A stretch of DNA of 64,000 bases from Megalonaias nervosa (lineage: Eukaryota; Mollusca; Bivalvia; Unionida; Unionidae). The notes beneath the pieces were generated by a model that worked only from the letters and a program-made list of their open reading frames with translations, was not told the origin of the DNA and ran no database searches. This document shows positions 1 through 12,100 of this stretch, one piece after another; within the stretch, counting starts at the first letter, position 1, and every line of letters begins with the position of its first letter. Position numbers and translations under genes: made by a program. The DNA lies in contig JAECUM010001909.1 of NCBI GenBank assembly GCA_016617855.1, positions 20,376 to 84,375 on the forward strand. Direction: 5' to 3'.

Positions 1-1711
1 TGAGTGTGCTGACAAGGGTGGTCTTGGTTGCACGTTTCAGCACAAGTACGACACAAGGGAAACATCAGTTTTCCTTGGCAATGATGTGGTAAAACGGGAT
101 GGTATAAGTTCGTGGGAGGCAAGACTTTGCACTTGATCAATCCTTCGTATTGTCGAATATTGTCTACGTCGATGTGTTCGGTCAGCAGTTGCGGGTGCCC
201 TGCGGAAAAGTGGCAATATTTGCACACGTATGGATACAGAGAACACACGTCCAAGTATTTGATTTCTTCTCCTTTCTCTTCGTCGGCTTGGTACAGCAAA
301 CAGGTGGCATTCGTTCGTCCTCCGTACAAACTGTCCCTTGGGTTCAGAGGGTCCACCAGCTTGTAACTTTCCACGATGCGCTTAAACTCGTGATCGGTTT
401 TTAATCGCTGATCGTACTCGTGTTCCCACATTTCCATTACTCTGTATCCTTGCTCTTCTAACTTCAAGCGTCGCTGACAAGTGGTCTGGTACAAGTCTTC
501 CATGGTCCGTTGTAAAAACTGGTTTTTAGTGTCACGTTGAGGGTAACAGATGGGACATCCGTGAAATAAGCACCCGTTAAACTCGTACACGATTTGAGGG
601 TTTTCTAAGTCCCAGCCGTCTACTGAATACCTTCCGATGGTCTTTTCGCCTCCTCCGTTGCAAGCATGTTGGATCCATTTGTCTTCCTTCTCACACAAGT
701 AATGTAACCAGCGTAGGGCTTTGACTGAGTATTGACGTTTGACAAAATTGGTCGTTTGAGGACTGATGACAGCTAGGGTGTTTTCGGGCATGAATCGTTG
801 ACAATACACTAAGGAACACGCTTTGGCAATGGTACAAGCTTCTTTCAAAGGATCGATCCCTCCGTGTTCCATGAACAGTTCTCGAAATGTTTCACAGCAG
901 CGACGTAAAATGTCTACGTCGGAACGACAATATTTTAACATTTCTTCTTGAAGGTCAAAAGGGCCCGAAGCGTGAGTCTGGTATCCTGCGTAGAAAGCTT
1001 CTCGTTGTTCGGTACGCATGTTGCCGGGGTCGTAGTAGTGAGCCTCAGGCAAATGGGGTAGAACGGCGTGTTGATTGGCGTCGGTATTGAAAAAGTGTGG
1101 AAAATAGCCTTTGGCCATTTCTGTCATGCCAAACGTTTTAGGCATGCGACTCAAAGGCATAGCCAAGTAACTCATTGAATCTTTAAACTGTACTTGACCC
1201 ACTTGCATGGAAATGGTTTTGGCTCCGTTTAAAGTTACTTTCGGACGTTCGGTACTTTGTTCCGTATAGTATCTCAACAGAAATTGTCCATCGTATCCCG
1301 AGAAATTGTGAGCCATCACCGTGGCATGGCGATGACAATCTCCGTAATGTTCGATATCTTCTTGGCTCCACGTTTCGTCGATAGGGTCTAAGATCCATTG
1401 GGCAAAATCGGCTAGTGTGTTCGGTCCTCGAAATATTTTTTCACGTCCTCCAGGAATCTTGCTGCAGTGAGGGCAATGAGTCAAGATGGGCTCTTGGATG
1501 CACTTCTCGCACGCTCGGCGAGCCACGCAGAAATTAGGAATGTGAATGCCAGTCTCTTGCATGCATTCGAAATCGAAAAAGATGAAATTCCCTTTCTTCT
1601 TTTGGTCCTTATCTTCTTCTTCATGTTTAGAATGGTATTTTTGAATGTAGCATTGGTGTTCCAAGTCCACGATTTGGCGACAAATGTGACATCGTTTCTT
1701 TCCTCGACAAA
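1..1711 (-). CDS. Partial Polinton/Maverick DNA polymerase type B (protein-primed), runs off left edge
   Basis: Read on the minus strand from about 1711 to 1, one frame of about 570 codons has no stop. It would replicate a linear element from a protein primer. Seen in order: an N-terminal cysteine/histidine segment; an Exo I-like segment (FFDFECMQE); C-x2-C zinc-like pairs; Exo II (HNFSGYDGQF); Exo III (YCRSDVDIL); a conserved FNGCLFHGC stretch; and polymerase motif A (YLDVCSLYPYV). Motifs B and C should lie beyond position 1. This arrangement is that of classical Polinton/Maverick polymerases and differs clearly from the polymerase at 39088-42461. Codons are richer in G/C at third positions than the AT-rich surroundings. 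The N-terminus is cut where a LINE tail begins. The frame lacks an in-window stop, so a closed-ORF search misses it. Confidence 0.9.
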
Positions 1712-4700
1712 TGGTTGGTTGGTTGGTTAGTTGAATTTTTACGGCGCACCAGCACTATGAGGCTATTTAGCGCCATACAAAAGGTTATATCGTTCATCAT
1801 TTAAAAGTGGTAAAAGGTTTCGTATCGACCAGCGGTACGAAGCCAGACAGTTGAAGGTAAAAAGATAAAATGGTAACGGTGATAAATAAATAAAGTTTCC
1901 CGATCAACGGGGAGTGCAAATGATGTATGACAACGAGAACAGATGAAAGGTAATTAAAATCTAACGACGGTATATATAGCACATAAAACTGTTCAAGGTG
2001 ATAGCATATAAGCTATAACTTATGATAAATATTTACCTCCTTCAGGAAGTCTATAATATCAGGAATGCTAACTGTATCAAAGAGCTCCCTAATGTCATGC
2101 ACATTGTAATAATGATTACGCGTAGGTTGGAGGTCGAAACACTCCAACATAAAGTGCTTAACGGTGAATGGTTCATTGCAAACTACGCACTCTGGTGGGT
2201 CTTCTCCTTTTAGTATATAGGAGTGGGTTAAATAAGTATGACCAATTCGAATTCTTGCAATGACTACCTCCTCCCTACGGACGGCTCTGTAGGAAGGAGT
2301 CCATTCTCCTAGGGTTGGCTTGATGGCATGAAGTTTGTTATTCATGGCATCATTCCATGATGCCTGCCATTTCTGACGTAAACAGTCTTTAATACTACGT
2401 TTAAAATCAGTATACGGTGTACTAAAATCAGATGGTTCTATTGATAGGGCCATTTTAGCAGCGCAGTCTGCTTTGTCATTTCCTTTAATTCCAATATGGC
2501 TGGGTAACCAACAGTATACTATATTGTGGGAGGTACTCAGCTCAGTATGTTTAAGAAGAACATTAGCTAATAATGGATTCTCCAGTTTTCTATTATGTAG
2601 TGACTGAAGTACTGATAGTGAATCGGAGATGATGCTATTTAAAATACGCTTGCTTTCAATATATTGCAATGCAAGGTCTATTGCTCTGATTTCGGCTGAA
2701 AAAATTGATGTACCATTTGGCAAGCGAACTTTTGTTGTGTGTTTTCCACTAACGAAGGCTGCAGCAGTCTTTTCCTCATCTTTTGATCCATCAGTATATA
2801 TTCTTGTATAATTTTCAAATTGGGCGAGGAGTTCATGGTAAGAGTTGTGGAAGACGGAAGGGTTTGTCTCCGACTTTTTTCCATCGTGTAACGTGAAAAG
2901 TACCTTTGGTTGTTGAAGTAGCCAGGGAGGTGTTTCGGAGACGGTCATTTTCAGAATTTTTGAAAGATCAATTTTGGTACTGTCAAGGCATGGTAATATT
3001 CTAATGCCAAAGGTAGGTGTGACGTTTGGTTTATTGTCATATAAGGTTTTATATTTGAGTTTAAAAACAGCCGAAAAAGCAGGGTTCAGAGGGTTTGAGC
3101 TTAATTTGAGAGCATACTGTGCGGAAAGCATTTCTCTACGTTGTGATAAAGGTGGTTCGTTCGCTTCAACGAGTAGGCTTTCACACGGGGATGTCTTTAA
3201 TGCTCCCAGGGCAAGTCTTATTCCCTGATGATGAATTGGGTCTAGCATCTTCAAATAGGACTTCCTAGCTGAACCATAGACAACGCAACCATAGTCTAGT
3301 TTCGAGCGAATAAATGTTCTGTATAAACTTAGTAGGACTTTCCTATCAGCACCCCAGTCAGTGTGCGCTACTACTTTAAGTAAATCTAGAGATTTCAAGC
3401 ATTTAGCTTTCACATTCTTCAGGTGTGGAATAAAAGTCAGTTTTCTGTCGAAGACAATACCTAAAAATTTTGCTTCCTCAACAACTGGAATAGGTGTTCC
3501 GTCCAGCGTGAGTTTAGGTCCATCATGATGTCTTCGTAACTGACAGTAATGCATACATACAGTTTTTGATTTCGAGAATTTGAAACCGTTAGTATTGGCC
3601 CAGTTTTGAATCTTCTTGATATTTTGCTGCAATTGTCTTTCAATTGTATGCATGTGCTTGGATCGGTAACATATTAAAAAGTCATCAACATATAGAGAGC
3701 AATCAACACCGGGAGTCAGACACTTGGTGATGCTATTAATTTTTATGTTGAAGAGCGTCACGGATAAAATACTGCCCTGGGGCACACCCATCTCTTGATC
3801 GTGCATATCAGAGAGGGTGGAGCCCACTCGTACCTTGAATTCCCTGTCTGGGAGGAAGTTTGATATGAACGAGGGCAGTCGGCCTTTTAGACCCAGATCG
3901 TGTAGGTCATTTAGTATTCCGTACTTCCACGTTGTGTCATAGGCCTTTTCCAAATCAAAGAAAACCGCTACTAAGTGTTCTTTCTTGATGAAAGCGTCGC
4001 GAATAAATGTTTCCAGTCGAACCAGATGATCATTCGTACTACGACAATAACGAAAGCCACTTTGGAAAGGAGATATTAAATTGTTGGTTTCCAAATACCA
4101 TACAAACCGAGAATTGATCATTCGCTCCATTGTTTTGCATACGCAGCTAGTTAATGATATAGGTCTATAGTTGGTAGGATCTGCGCTATCTTTGCCTGGT
4201 TTGGGAATTGGTATTACTATTGCTTCTTTCCAAATTTTTGGGACATGACCAGTAATCCATAAATCATTGAAGATTTCCAGAAGAACTGTTAAGGATGGTT
4301 CTGGAAGGTGTTTCAAAAACTGGTAATGCATATCGTCAGGCCCAGCAGATGTATCATGAGCCTTATTCAAAGATTCCATAAGCTCCGACAATGAAAACGG
4401 TTGGTTATAACTCTCGGAGTTATTCGATGTGAGTTTCAACCGTGTTTTTTCTTTATGAGCTTTCAATCTTCGGAAAGCTTCTGAATAATTAGACGATGAT
4501 GAATTTTTGGAGAAACAATCGGCAAGTACATTAGCTATTTCATGTTTGGTATTGAAATTGTTATTATTTAGCTTCAGATGTCGGAAAGAAATGTATTTTC
4601 CATTCCCGTTTATTTTGCGGATTGTGTCCCAAACTTTCTTTATTGAGGAACGAGAGTTTAAAGTTGAAACATATTTTTTCCATGATGCTCGTTTACTTTC

Positions 4701-4757
4701 TTTAATGGTGCGGCGAGCTTTGGCCCAAGCAATACGGTACTGAGTTAAATTTTCGGT
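1712..4757 (-). mobile_element. LINE copy 1, I-superfamily-like, 5'-truncated
   Basis: This is a non-LTR retrotransposon on the minus strand. Its 3' end is a short GGTT-repeat tail at 1713-1729 and a 3' UTR up to about 2012. The coding part carries reverse transcriptase and RNase H. It is closely similar to LINE copy 2 (21147-26908) until about 4757, where the sequence switches abruptly to repeat block A. The endonuclease, ORF1 and 5' UTR are missing, the usual 5' truncation of incomplete reverse transcription. The left flank is polymerase coding sequence and the right flank is repeat block A. I could not find a target-site duplication, so the junctions may reflect later rearrangement. The clade (I, Nimb or similar) is inferred from the RNase H domain and the gag-like ORF1 of the sister copy. 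Confidence 0.88.
2013..4757 (-). CDS. LINE ORF2 C-terminal part: reverse transcriptase plus RNase H (5'-truncated)
   Basis: The frame is open from the truncation at about 4757 to the stop at 2013. From residue 1 at 4466 there are 817 residues, and the same frame continues upstream without an ATG. RT landmarks are the F-D of motif A (residues 170-176, FFDLEKAYD), GVPQGS (227-232) and the catalytic YVDD (259-262). An RNase H domain follows near residue 575 (IYTDGSKDE, then FSAEIRAIDLAL and SDSLSVLQSL). It ends with WLPSHIGIKGNDKAD and a C-x2-C...H...C finger. It is the best preserved RT of the two copies, but it lacks the endonuclease and so cannot be autonomous. Relative to copy 2 it has lost one codon in the RNase H segment. 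Confidence 0.88.
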   Translation of the reverse strand, partial: TENLTQYRIAWAKARRTIKESKRASWKKYVSTLNSRSSIKKVWDTIRKINGNGKYISFRHLKLNNNNFNTKHEIANVLADCFSKNSSSSNYSEAFRRLKAHKEKTRLKLTSNNSESYNQPFSLSELMESLNKAHDTSAGPDDMHYQFLKHLPEPSLTVLLEIFNDLWITGHVPKIWKEAIVIPIPKPGKDSADPTNYRPISLTSCVCKTMERMINSRFVWYLETNNLISPFQSGFRYCRSTNDHLVRLETFIRDAFIKKEHLVAVFFDLEKAYDTTWKYGILNDLHDLGLKGRLPSFISNFLPDREFKVRVGSTLSDMHDQEMGVPQGSILSVTLFNIKINSITKCLTPGVDCSLYVDDFLICYRSKHMHTIERQLQQNIKKIQNWANTNGFKFSKSKTVCMHYCQLRRHHDGPKLTLDGTPIPVVEEAKFLGIVFDRKLTFIPHLKNVKAKCLKSLDLLKVVAHTDWGADRKVLLSLYRTFIRSKLDYGCVVYGSARKSYLKMLDPIHHQGIRLALGALKTSPCESLLVEANEPPLSQRREMLSAQYALKLSSNPLNPAFSAVFKLKYKTLYDNKPNVTPTFGIRILPCLDSTKIDLSKILKMTVSETPPWLLQQPKVLFTLHDGKKSETNPSVFHNSYHELLAQFENYTRIYTDGSKDEEKTAAAFVSGKHTTKVRLPNGTSIFSAEIRAIDLALQYIESKRILNSIISDSLSVLQSLHNRKLENPLLANVLLKHTELSTSHNIVYCWLPSHIGIKGNDKADCAAKMALSIEPSDFSTPYTDFKRSIKDCLRQKWQASWNDAMNNKLHAIKPTLGEWTPSYRAVRREEVVIARIRIGHTYLTHSYILKGEDPPECVVCNEPFTVKHFMLECFDLQPTRNHYYNVHDIRELFDTVSIPDIIDFLKEVNIYHKL

Positions 4758-5002
4758 CAGGGAGATTGTTTGTTTCTTTAATTTTGTTCTCCCTAGTGAA
4801 AATTAGCATGATCGTGAGGAATATCGTCGATGAAGACGTTTCGTGGATGTGTGTCTGTTTTCTTGTCCTAAACTTATTTTCTTTTATTTCGCCCTGAAAA
4901 ACTTGTATAACAGTGGAATTATTATCCTTATACGTGCTATACAGTTCAGTTATGTTTTGAAGTTGCACCAGCTGTGATCAAAGAAGCAATATTGAAATGG
5001 CA

Positions 5003-5047
5003 GGGATAGATATATAGATAAATAAATAGATACATAGATAGATAGAT
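5003..5047. repeat. GATA-rich microsatellite
   Basis: Short interrupted array of GATA/AAATA units in repeat block A. An equivalent tract is at 16426-16470 in copy B. Confidence 0.7.
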
Positions 5048-5435
5048 GTCTCGTGCAGATTAATTGCTGCTCCTAAAATGATCATTACGGTACAGATTAT
5101 ATAGATATATTTCTTTTAATGCTAGAGTTATATAATAGCAACAGGAGGGATAAATAAAACATATGAATGTATTCGAATCAATATTGTGTGTACAACGTCT
5201 ACATTGTTACTTGTATTTCATGTTTGCTCGAGTTTTCATATGGTGCTATACTTCACGATTCCATATCATATCCAGCTGATGCATCTGGGTGTGTTATTTT
5301 ACTGGTTTGCATAGTTAGCAGCTGTTGCATCCATCTACTCCTCGTCACAGGATGGGGACACTGGTACATTTCTTGCTTGCGTTTCCTAAATTTCTTCCAT
5401 TGCATGTAATTCTCTAACACTGTCAACATCAATTG

Positions 5436-5760
5436 TTAGGCTGGTGATGCGACCGTTGATTCTCCCTCAGATGACGGACTCAATGGTGTATCTGTTGCCT
5501 GCACTGCTTCTACAGCTTCATTAACATCCGAATCGCTATTTCCATCAACATCTGCTGTTACAGATGGTGGTTCCACTGTTGATGCTATCTCAGATGACGG
5601 GTTCATTAGTGCATCTGTTGCCTGCACTGCCTCTACTTCATCCTCTTCATCAGAACTGTAATCTCCATCAACATCAATTGTTACGGATGGTGATGCCACT
5701 GTTGATTCTGCCCCAGAGGACGGGATTAATGGTACATCGTTGATTGTATAGCTTCTTCAT
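5436..5760 (-). pseudogene. Acidic 41-residue repeat ORF, copy A
   Basis: A minus-strand frame (5436-5699) encodes about two units of an acidic Ser/Thr/Asp/Glu repeat, each about 41 residues (123 bp) with the core VTIDVDGDYSSDEEDEVEAVQ. The same unit occurs at 16858-17226 and as a longer array at 27448-28470. Its upstream edge follows a possible splice acceptor (ctaattcag) shared by the copies, so it may once have been an exon. No function is recognised, and the low complexity makes homology searches unreliable. Confidence 0.45.
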
Positions 5761-6003
5761 TTTCAGGTGTAGATGCAGTGCGTAGTGGGCTCCCATAGGT
5801 CACTGAATTAGTTCCTTTAAAGACAGATGCAAAATAATCATGTCATAACGTATCAAAGACATGAAACTAATTAACAAGATATTCAATGAATTTTAAATTC
5901 AGTTCATACTAAAATTAATATCTACTAGTAGGTTATTCACGACTGGATATAACTGAGCATGTACAAGACAAATATAATATATTCTGTAGAACACTTCTAT
6001 TTA

Positions 6004-6870
6004 AAATGGTCGTGTGTGTTTTCCAAATATATTGGAAAAACTACTACTCACCGATAGCGATTGTTATGAACATCAAAGCCACATTATTTTTCAACATGTT
6101 TGCAATAATACGTCTGTGGAGGAAAAGAATAAGAAGAGCAATAATTTGTGCAACTCCACAAGGATATGTTTAGTTTACACGTATAATATATATTATATTT
6201 TTAGACAATAATAACCTTATCATTGTAATGAACGTATGTAACTTCTGACATTTAGTGATTTCGTCTTGAATCTAACGTCAATAAAATAAATGTATGTAAA
6301 TGTTACGATATTACAGCGTTTGTACTATTTAATGAATTATCGAGGATCTAAAATCGAACGAGTTAAAATAATTTTCAGGATAACATGACGGTAAAGGTTA
6401 GTAGACTATTTTCAAATTGTAGAGGGACAAATTCCATGATCCATTTGCAATCGTTAAGAATTTTAATACTTATTTAAATGTTTTGAATGTGGTTCAATTT
6501 AACATATGAGCCATACTATTGTCTGCTGTGAAACAATACTGGTGATGTCCTACTCTATTTTCATGAGTGCAAGCAGTGATCCTCAAATATAATAACTAAT
6601 ATCTTTCTTAAATGTACAGCGTAGAAACCTATGACGATATAATAGCGCAGTCAATGATGCTCCAGAAGCACAGAAAGAGCAAATTTCCTTTGTGAATAAT
6701 AACACAACGCCTTAGCTTAGAGAAGGAAATATATGTGTACAGTCATTGTCCGACTTCAATGAAAAAAGAATAATGCTCTCGGATAAATTTAATTTATTCT
6801 TAAAGTGTATCCATATGTATCAAACGAAAAGGCATCAAGGATTTGATTCTACTCATCTATGTTACCAATT

Positions 6871-6872
<2 letters not shown>
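6004..6872. other. Non-coding stretch in copy A (no gene seen)
   Basis: AT-rich sequence shared with copy B (17427-18295), and its first 250 bases with inverted copy C (26930-27190). The short open frames are not preserved between copies in a way that suggests selection. Confidence 0.6.

Positions 6873-6951
<79 letters not shown>
6873..6951. repeat. AT dinucleotide microsatellite, copy A
   Basis: About 39 uninterrupted AT units, at the same position as the array at 18297-18374 in copy B. Isoleucine/tyrosine-only open frames across it are artefacts. Confidence 0.97.
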
Positions 6952-6952
<1 letters not shown>

Positions 6953-9189
6953 TAAGATTTTCTATCAAATGCACAAATTAGAAAATGTATTACACTCCGC
7001 GAAGAAATCTAAATATAGCACACATTGTTATATTGCAAACGAATCATTTACCATAATTCTGTTAAGAAAACAATATCATGTATCATTGATGATATGAGCA
7101 AAACAGTTATTCCACTCGTCTATGTTACCAATTGGAACATAAATAATAGTATTGCTTATTAAAGTATTCTTCCTGGGAAATATATAAAAAGGATCCAAAT
7201 TCACAAACAAATGTTGAACGTCTTATGAATTACATTTATTAAAATTTCTATCATGAAGTTGAAGGTATACTGCACTTACCAGTCAAAGGTTCCCAGCTAT
7301 GTCCAAAACCACCACAATACAGTACCTTTTTAAACTGGGTTTTACGGGTTGAATTACCCGGATGGATTGTACAAAAACTTAACATATCCCATTACTACCT
7401 ACAATGTACAGCCAATTGGATCAATTCTTGCATTTATGGGGATGGTTTCAAGGCATTCAGTACAATGACGTTTACGATTCCTTTGTGTATGGTGGGGATG
7501 GGGTGGAACGTGTTTGTGCTGGCCGTTTGCCAACTTTCTTTGGTTAATCGCCTTTGGCAACTTCAGCATTAAACGTTACGCAATAACTTTATTTGTCCAT
7601 GGATGCTGGTTTTGTCTCTAGACTGCCTAGGCATAATGGCTTAAGTGCACTGCTACTGTTGCATAAATGTTACTTTAATATTTACAATCGGGAGCGGTTT
7701 ATCTTTTGGATCAAAAATAAATCTACTTCGAGTTCGACATCTATTACGTTCTTAGTTGTAATTCCCTTTACAACATACCTCTATCGTTTTTGACAAGATT
7801 TGCTCTAGCAAAAGAGAGTTCAATCTTTAAAAATGTAAATTTAATGACTATTTGTCTCAGTGTATTAATTATGATTACAATGCAAGAATATTTTGACTAA
7901 AATTAAAAATCATATAGGTGCAGTATGTCTTGTAGTTTTGTTATGTATCTTTCTTCAAGAGAGGACCACAGAGACATGGGCTTGATGTTAAAAGTTGCAT
8001 CAAAAAGTGCTCTGTCAACTATTATTGAGATACTAAGCAGTCTCGATCTACAACGAATGGATGTCTTCACATGTACGCAAACTTCATCGATGCAATAAAG
8101 CTGGCTGTTTATCTAAGGAATAAACACATGGCTAGGTAATCTAGTGCAAATTTAGTTAGTCACGCTTTCCTCTCATTATTGCAAGATTAAAATTAACAAT
8201 AATTAGACCTGTTCTTTAAGGTAGTGACATGGAGTAGACAATATTAGTATAATATGCATTAAAAACCAGTGTCTCTGCCGCAATCGAATTATGCATGCAT
8301 GGAATGAAAATTATTCCAAATTAAAAACAGAAATAAATAATTCAACATAGTAAAATAGACTGAATAAAGAACTTAATGAGTGGTGGTCGGTGACTACCTG
8401 AAATGCTGACTGCTTCATTGACCAGTGTGACTGGTAGCCAAGTGTGCCTGTGACGACGTGTGTGTGTAAATTCCATGCATGTAATCATTTAGCCGTGAGC
8501 TAATTTTGAGGTTTGTTATACTCAGTGTTTCGGGAACTAAAAAGATCGTGTGTATTATATATGTCCCTTTTATTTTCATCATTCTACAATTTGATACAAG
8601 TACCTCATTTTTCACTATTTGAGTGAATACATTTTACTATATGAGTGTAATACATTATTTTTACTATTTGTGTAAAACACATCATTCTTTTGGTCGTGTG
8701 AATTTACTGTAAATCATTAACCTCTGTCCTTTTACGGTGTAAGATCATTTATTTTTATTCACATTTTATGTTGCATTATTGGTTTCGTACGGATTGTGTT
8801 AATATTGTCCAATATTTGGGTCTTATACATGCACGTATTAATCATAATTCATTTCCTTTTCAAGTCATTCATCAATAAACATTGTATTTGCATCACCATC
8901 AAAAGTGTTATGTTATAAATCCGAAATCCAACCTGGTTACCTTGTTGCACATGTGTCTCAAATGGTATTGACAGAATATGAGGAAATGTATGATTCCTAT
9001 AAATCAGTAATAAGTTTCTTTTTTATTTTGTTAAAACCGATTGTGTCATTTTCGAAACGTTCATTGTACCAGCGTTACTGTGACACGTACGTGACAATGG
9101 CATTAAAACTACCACCGAGTGGTGTTTTGCAGAATGTATACGTCGTTTTCAACTTTAACTATCTCTTGTACCATTGTTGGAACGCCAGG
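6952..9189. other. Non-coding stretch of repeat block A
   Basis: AT-rich DNA, near collinear with 18375-20611 in copy B. I see no conserved coding frame. One frame at 8905-9297 overlaps the point where the two copies diverge, so its C-terminal half is not shared with copy B. Confidence 0.6.
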
Positions 9190-12100
9190 ATATCAATGTG
9201 GTCTGGATTGGATATATCTCTTGATTTTGAAACGGAAATAGTTCAAGGTGTTGAATGGACTTATGCTAGCTTCATGATAGTTTTCAGTTTTACTTAAACG
9301 AAGATAGATAAATAATCTTCGAATTATAGAGATATAATTAGATACAGATGTCCCATCACCAATTCCTCTATACACACTACTTTCCAACAGTAGAAGGAAC
9401 ATCACGATAAAATGTTAATATAGTAACCTTGATGAATCTCTTTCTCACAAAACATGATGTTTTTCTGATTTCAATTTCAGTGTCTCCGTCATTTACTCGA
9501 TTTGCCAATAATTTGTTTGAGAGGGTATGATTTGTAAGCTTTTATAGCAACAGCAGATCTAATTCCATCGTTTCAGTTCCCGATGCAGACTTAAAAAAGA
9601 TCTGTGGACATGTAGAGACATTTCAAGAGTGTTAAATGCACTATATTAAAACTATCCCTCTGATCTATATATCTCACGCCTGTGCTAATTTTGTATGTTC
9701 AGATGTGTCTTACACTCTAAATGTTTTCACTGTTTCACATGTTTCATGAACATTCATATTTCATGTCTCTCAAGGAGAACCAATCAACGACATCAGCATT
9801 AGGTCAATGTGGATTAATTGCAATGAGTTAGTTACTCTTGTATTTTCCTCTAAACTAGTCCCTATTGTTTCTGCTACTACAAAGCTGGAGATGATGACAT
9901 AGGAATTCGTATTTATCCCGTGTCACTTTAGCCACTATTTTCTGTATCCGTTTCTTTGGTCAGCCAGTATATTTATTTTAAGTTTCTCATATGCTGAAGA
10001 CTCATCATGTAAGCACACTAGTAAACGTTTTGTATATTCAGTACCTGTCCATGTCATTTAAGTATTTACCATTTTCAGCATGAGTGTCCAATTTCAGATT
10101 CCAGTACAAAATGTGTACAGAAGCAGCCATTATCCCAGGCAAAAAAAGTTTATGATGTACATTAAATGATTAGCATTATGTGATTTATTTCTACATTTCA
10201 ATCTAACCATCTAGAATTTCTCCTTAATATCAGCAACATCTCATTCAATTTCACTTGTTTACATAGATAGTTCCCGAATGACGTCATCAGCCGCCATATT
10301 TGTGGTCAGCGGGCAGATTTACCGTTGACTTTTTGACAGTTTGGAAGCTGTAAAGAAATTCATTGAATTTCAAGATTATTTTACGAAACTTACACAAAAA
10401 CGGAACGCAAATCAAGCTTTCTGTTAATATCTATATTTGTGATCTACAAACTGACATTGCTTCAGCGTGCCTTGTTGAAAATGGTAAATTTTGGTGATCA
10501 TATATAGCAGAAACTGCAACGTTCCCCGTCGTCCAGGTAAAATGGGTAGACTATCGTCTGCTAGTTACCTTGTCGGGAAGCATCTATAAATAACAATAAT
10601 CATTAGTAATGTACAACACTCTACTACGATAAACAATACCGGAAGTTCCCATGTAGCATAAAGTATATGATATCTTTTTCTCTACCTCATATGAAACATA
10701 CATTGTAATCACCCTATTAGAGTTCTGGTAGCGATAATTTTTCAATACTGAATCTACAGAAGATAACTTTAACTAAGTTTGAGATAAACATAACGATTGA
10801 TGGATGAAACCATTAAATTTAATTCAGGATATTATCCAGAAAAGTTTAAGGGTCGAAGTGACAATGAAGTGGAACAACAAAGTGTTATGTTTTTTTGTGT
10901 GCAAACAAATTGGCCAGTTTAGGTTAGCTTACAAAGCTGTCACATCCTTTTCTCCATATTCTTCTTTTCATTTAACCCACTTATCAGTAAAGTTTTTTAA
11001 AACAGGATTTACATTTACTAATTTGTGGACTTTCCTAAATCAAATTTACTTCTTAAGAGTTCTCTGTGGATCCACTAGGAAATTATTTTTGCTAGTAGTG
11101 TCAGACCAACACAGGTCAAATGTCGTATACATACGATATGACTTTGAAAATCAACGGAATAAACTTACGACTATTGGTTTCAAAGTGAAACCAGCAATTT
11201 AAGTAAAATCAACAATTTATTCCTTTACAAAACAAGGTGACAATTCAAAAGACATTTACAGTAATGTGAATTAAATCCCAAATAATCAAATGTAATATCA
11301 CATGTCTAAACATATAAGCTGTTCCGAATGAATTCCGATTGAACTGAATAGCCTGATAAAGAACAATGATGCTATCAAGAATGTTTTTGTATGAGTTTAC
11401 AATAATCCAAAAGGGGTGTATTAGTCCAACAGTGAATGAGCTGTAATAACCAAAAAGGGAATGAGCACTTTAGAAATTTCAATGAATATTTTAAAGAAAC
11501 AATTCCTCTCGAATTACATCTCAACTCATTGGTAACTTGTGATCAAAATGGATTCCCACAGACTGACGTAAGACAGCAATTAAGTGCTTTTAGTTTATAC
11601 ACATTTTCAGTTGACCCATATGTGACTCATTTGAACTGTATTTCCATTTCGATTTTTAAAAGTTTGTCTATACATTTTATATTCATAAAACATAATTAGT
11701 AAAATTAACAAACGTTAGCTATGTAAATATGCTGTTTACATTATCTAAAGTACAACTTAAGATCAAAACAAAAGTTGTGCACACAATTAAATATACACAC
11801 CAATAGGTCTGAAATAGGTTAAAGTGTTATGCAGCGCAGAGAATCATCTAATGTACGTAACATACATAAATAGTATTTATTTCTGCATTTCATTCAAAAT
11901 CTTGTCTAAACAGAAGGAGGCTGCAGCTTCATCGATTGATTTGTTCTTCCAACAATCACACATGGGTTTGGACTGCAAGCCAATATGGGGACAGTTATCA
12001 GTATGTTCGCAGAGAATATGTAGGGTATGAAAAGTATTGAACATATTCAAATAAATGATATCCAGGTCACTGAAAGTAAGTTCATTCTAAGTGTTACACG

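Noticed and set aside
6746..7097. Ile/Tyr repeat proteins over AT arrays
   Set aside because: Translations of dinucleotide repeats, not genes; the same applies at 18169-18521 and 48048-48293.
8905..9297. 130-codon protein gene
   Set aside because: Only its first two thirds are shared with copy B, and the frame then diverges at the A/B breakpoint, so its coding status is doubtful.
10804..11202. 132-codon protein gene
   Set aside because: No motif, biased AT-rich composition, and the equivalent region is missing in copy B; probably a chance frame.
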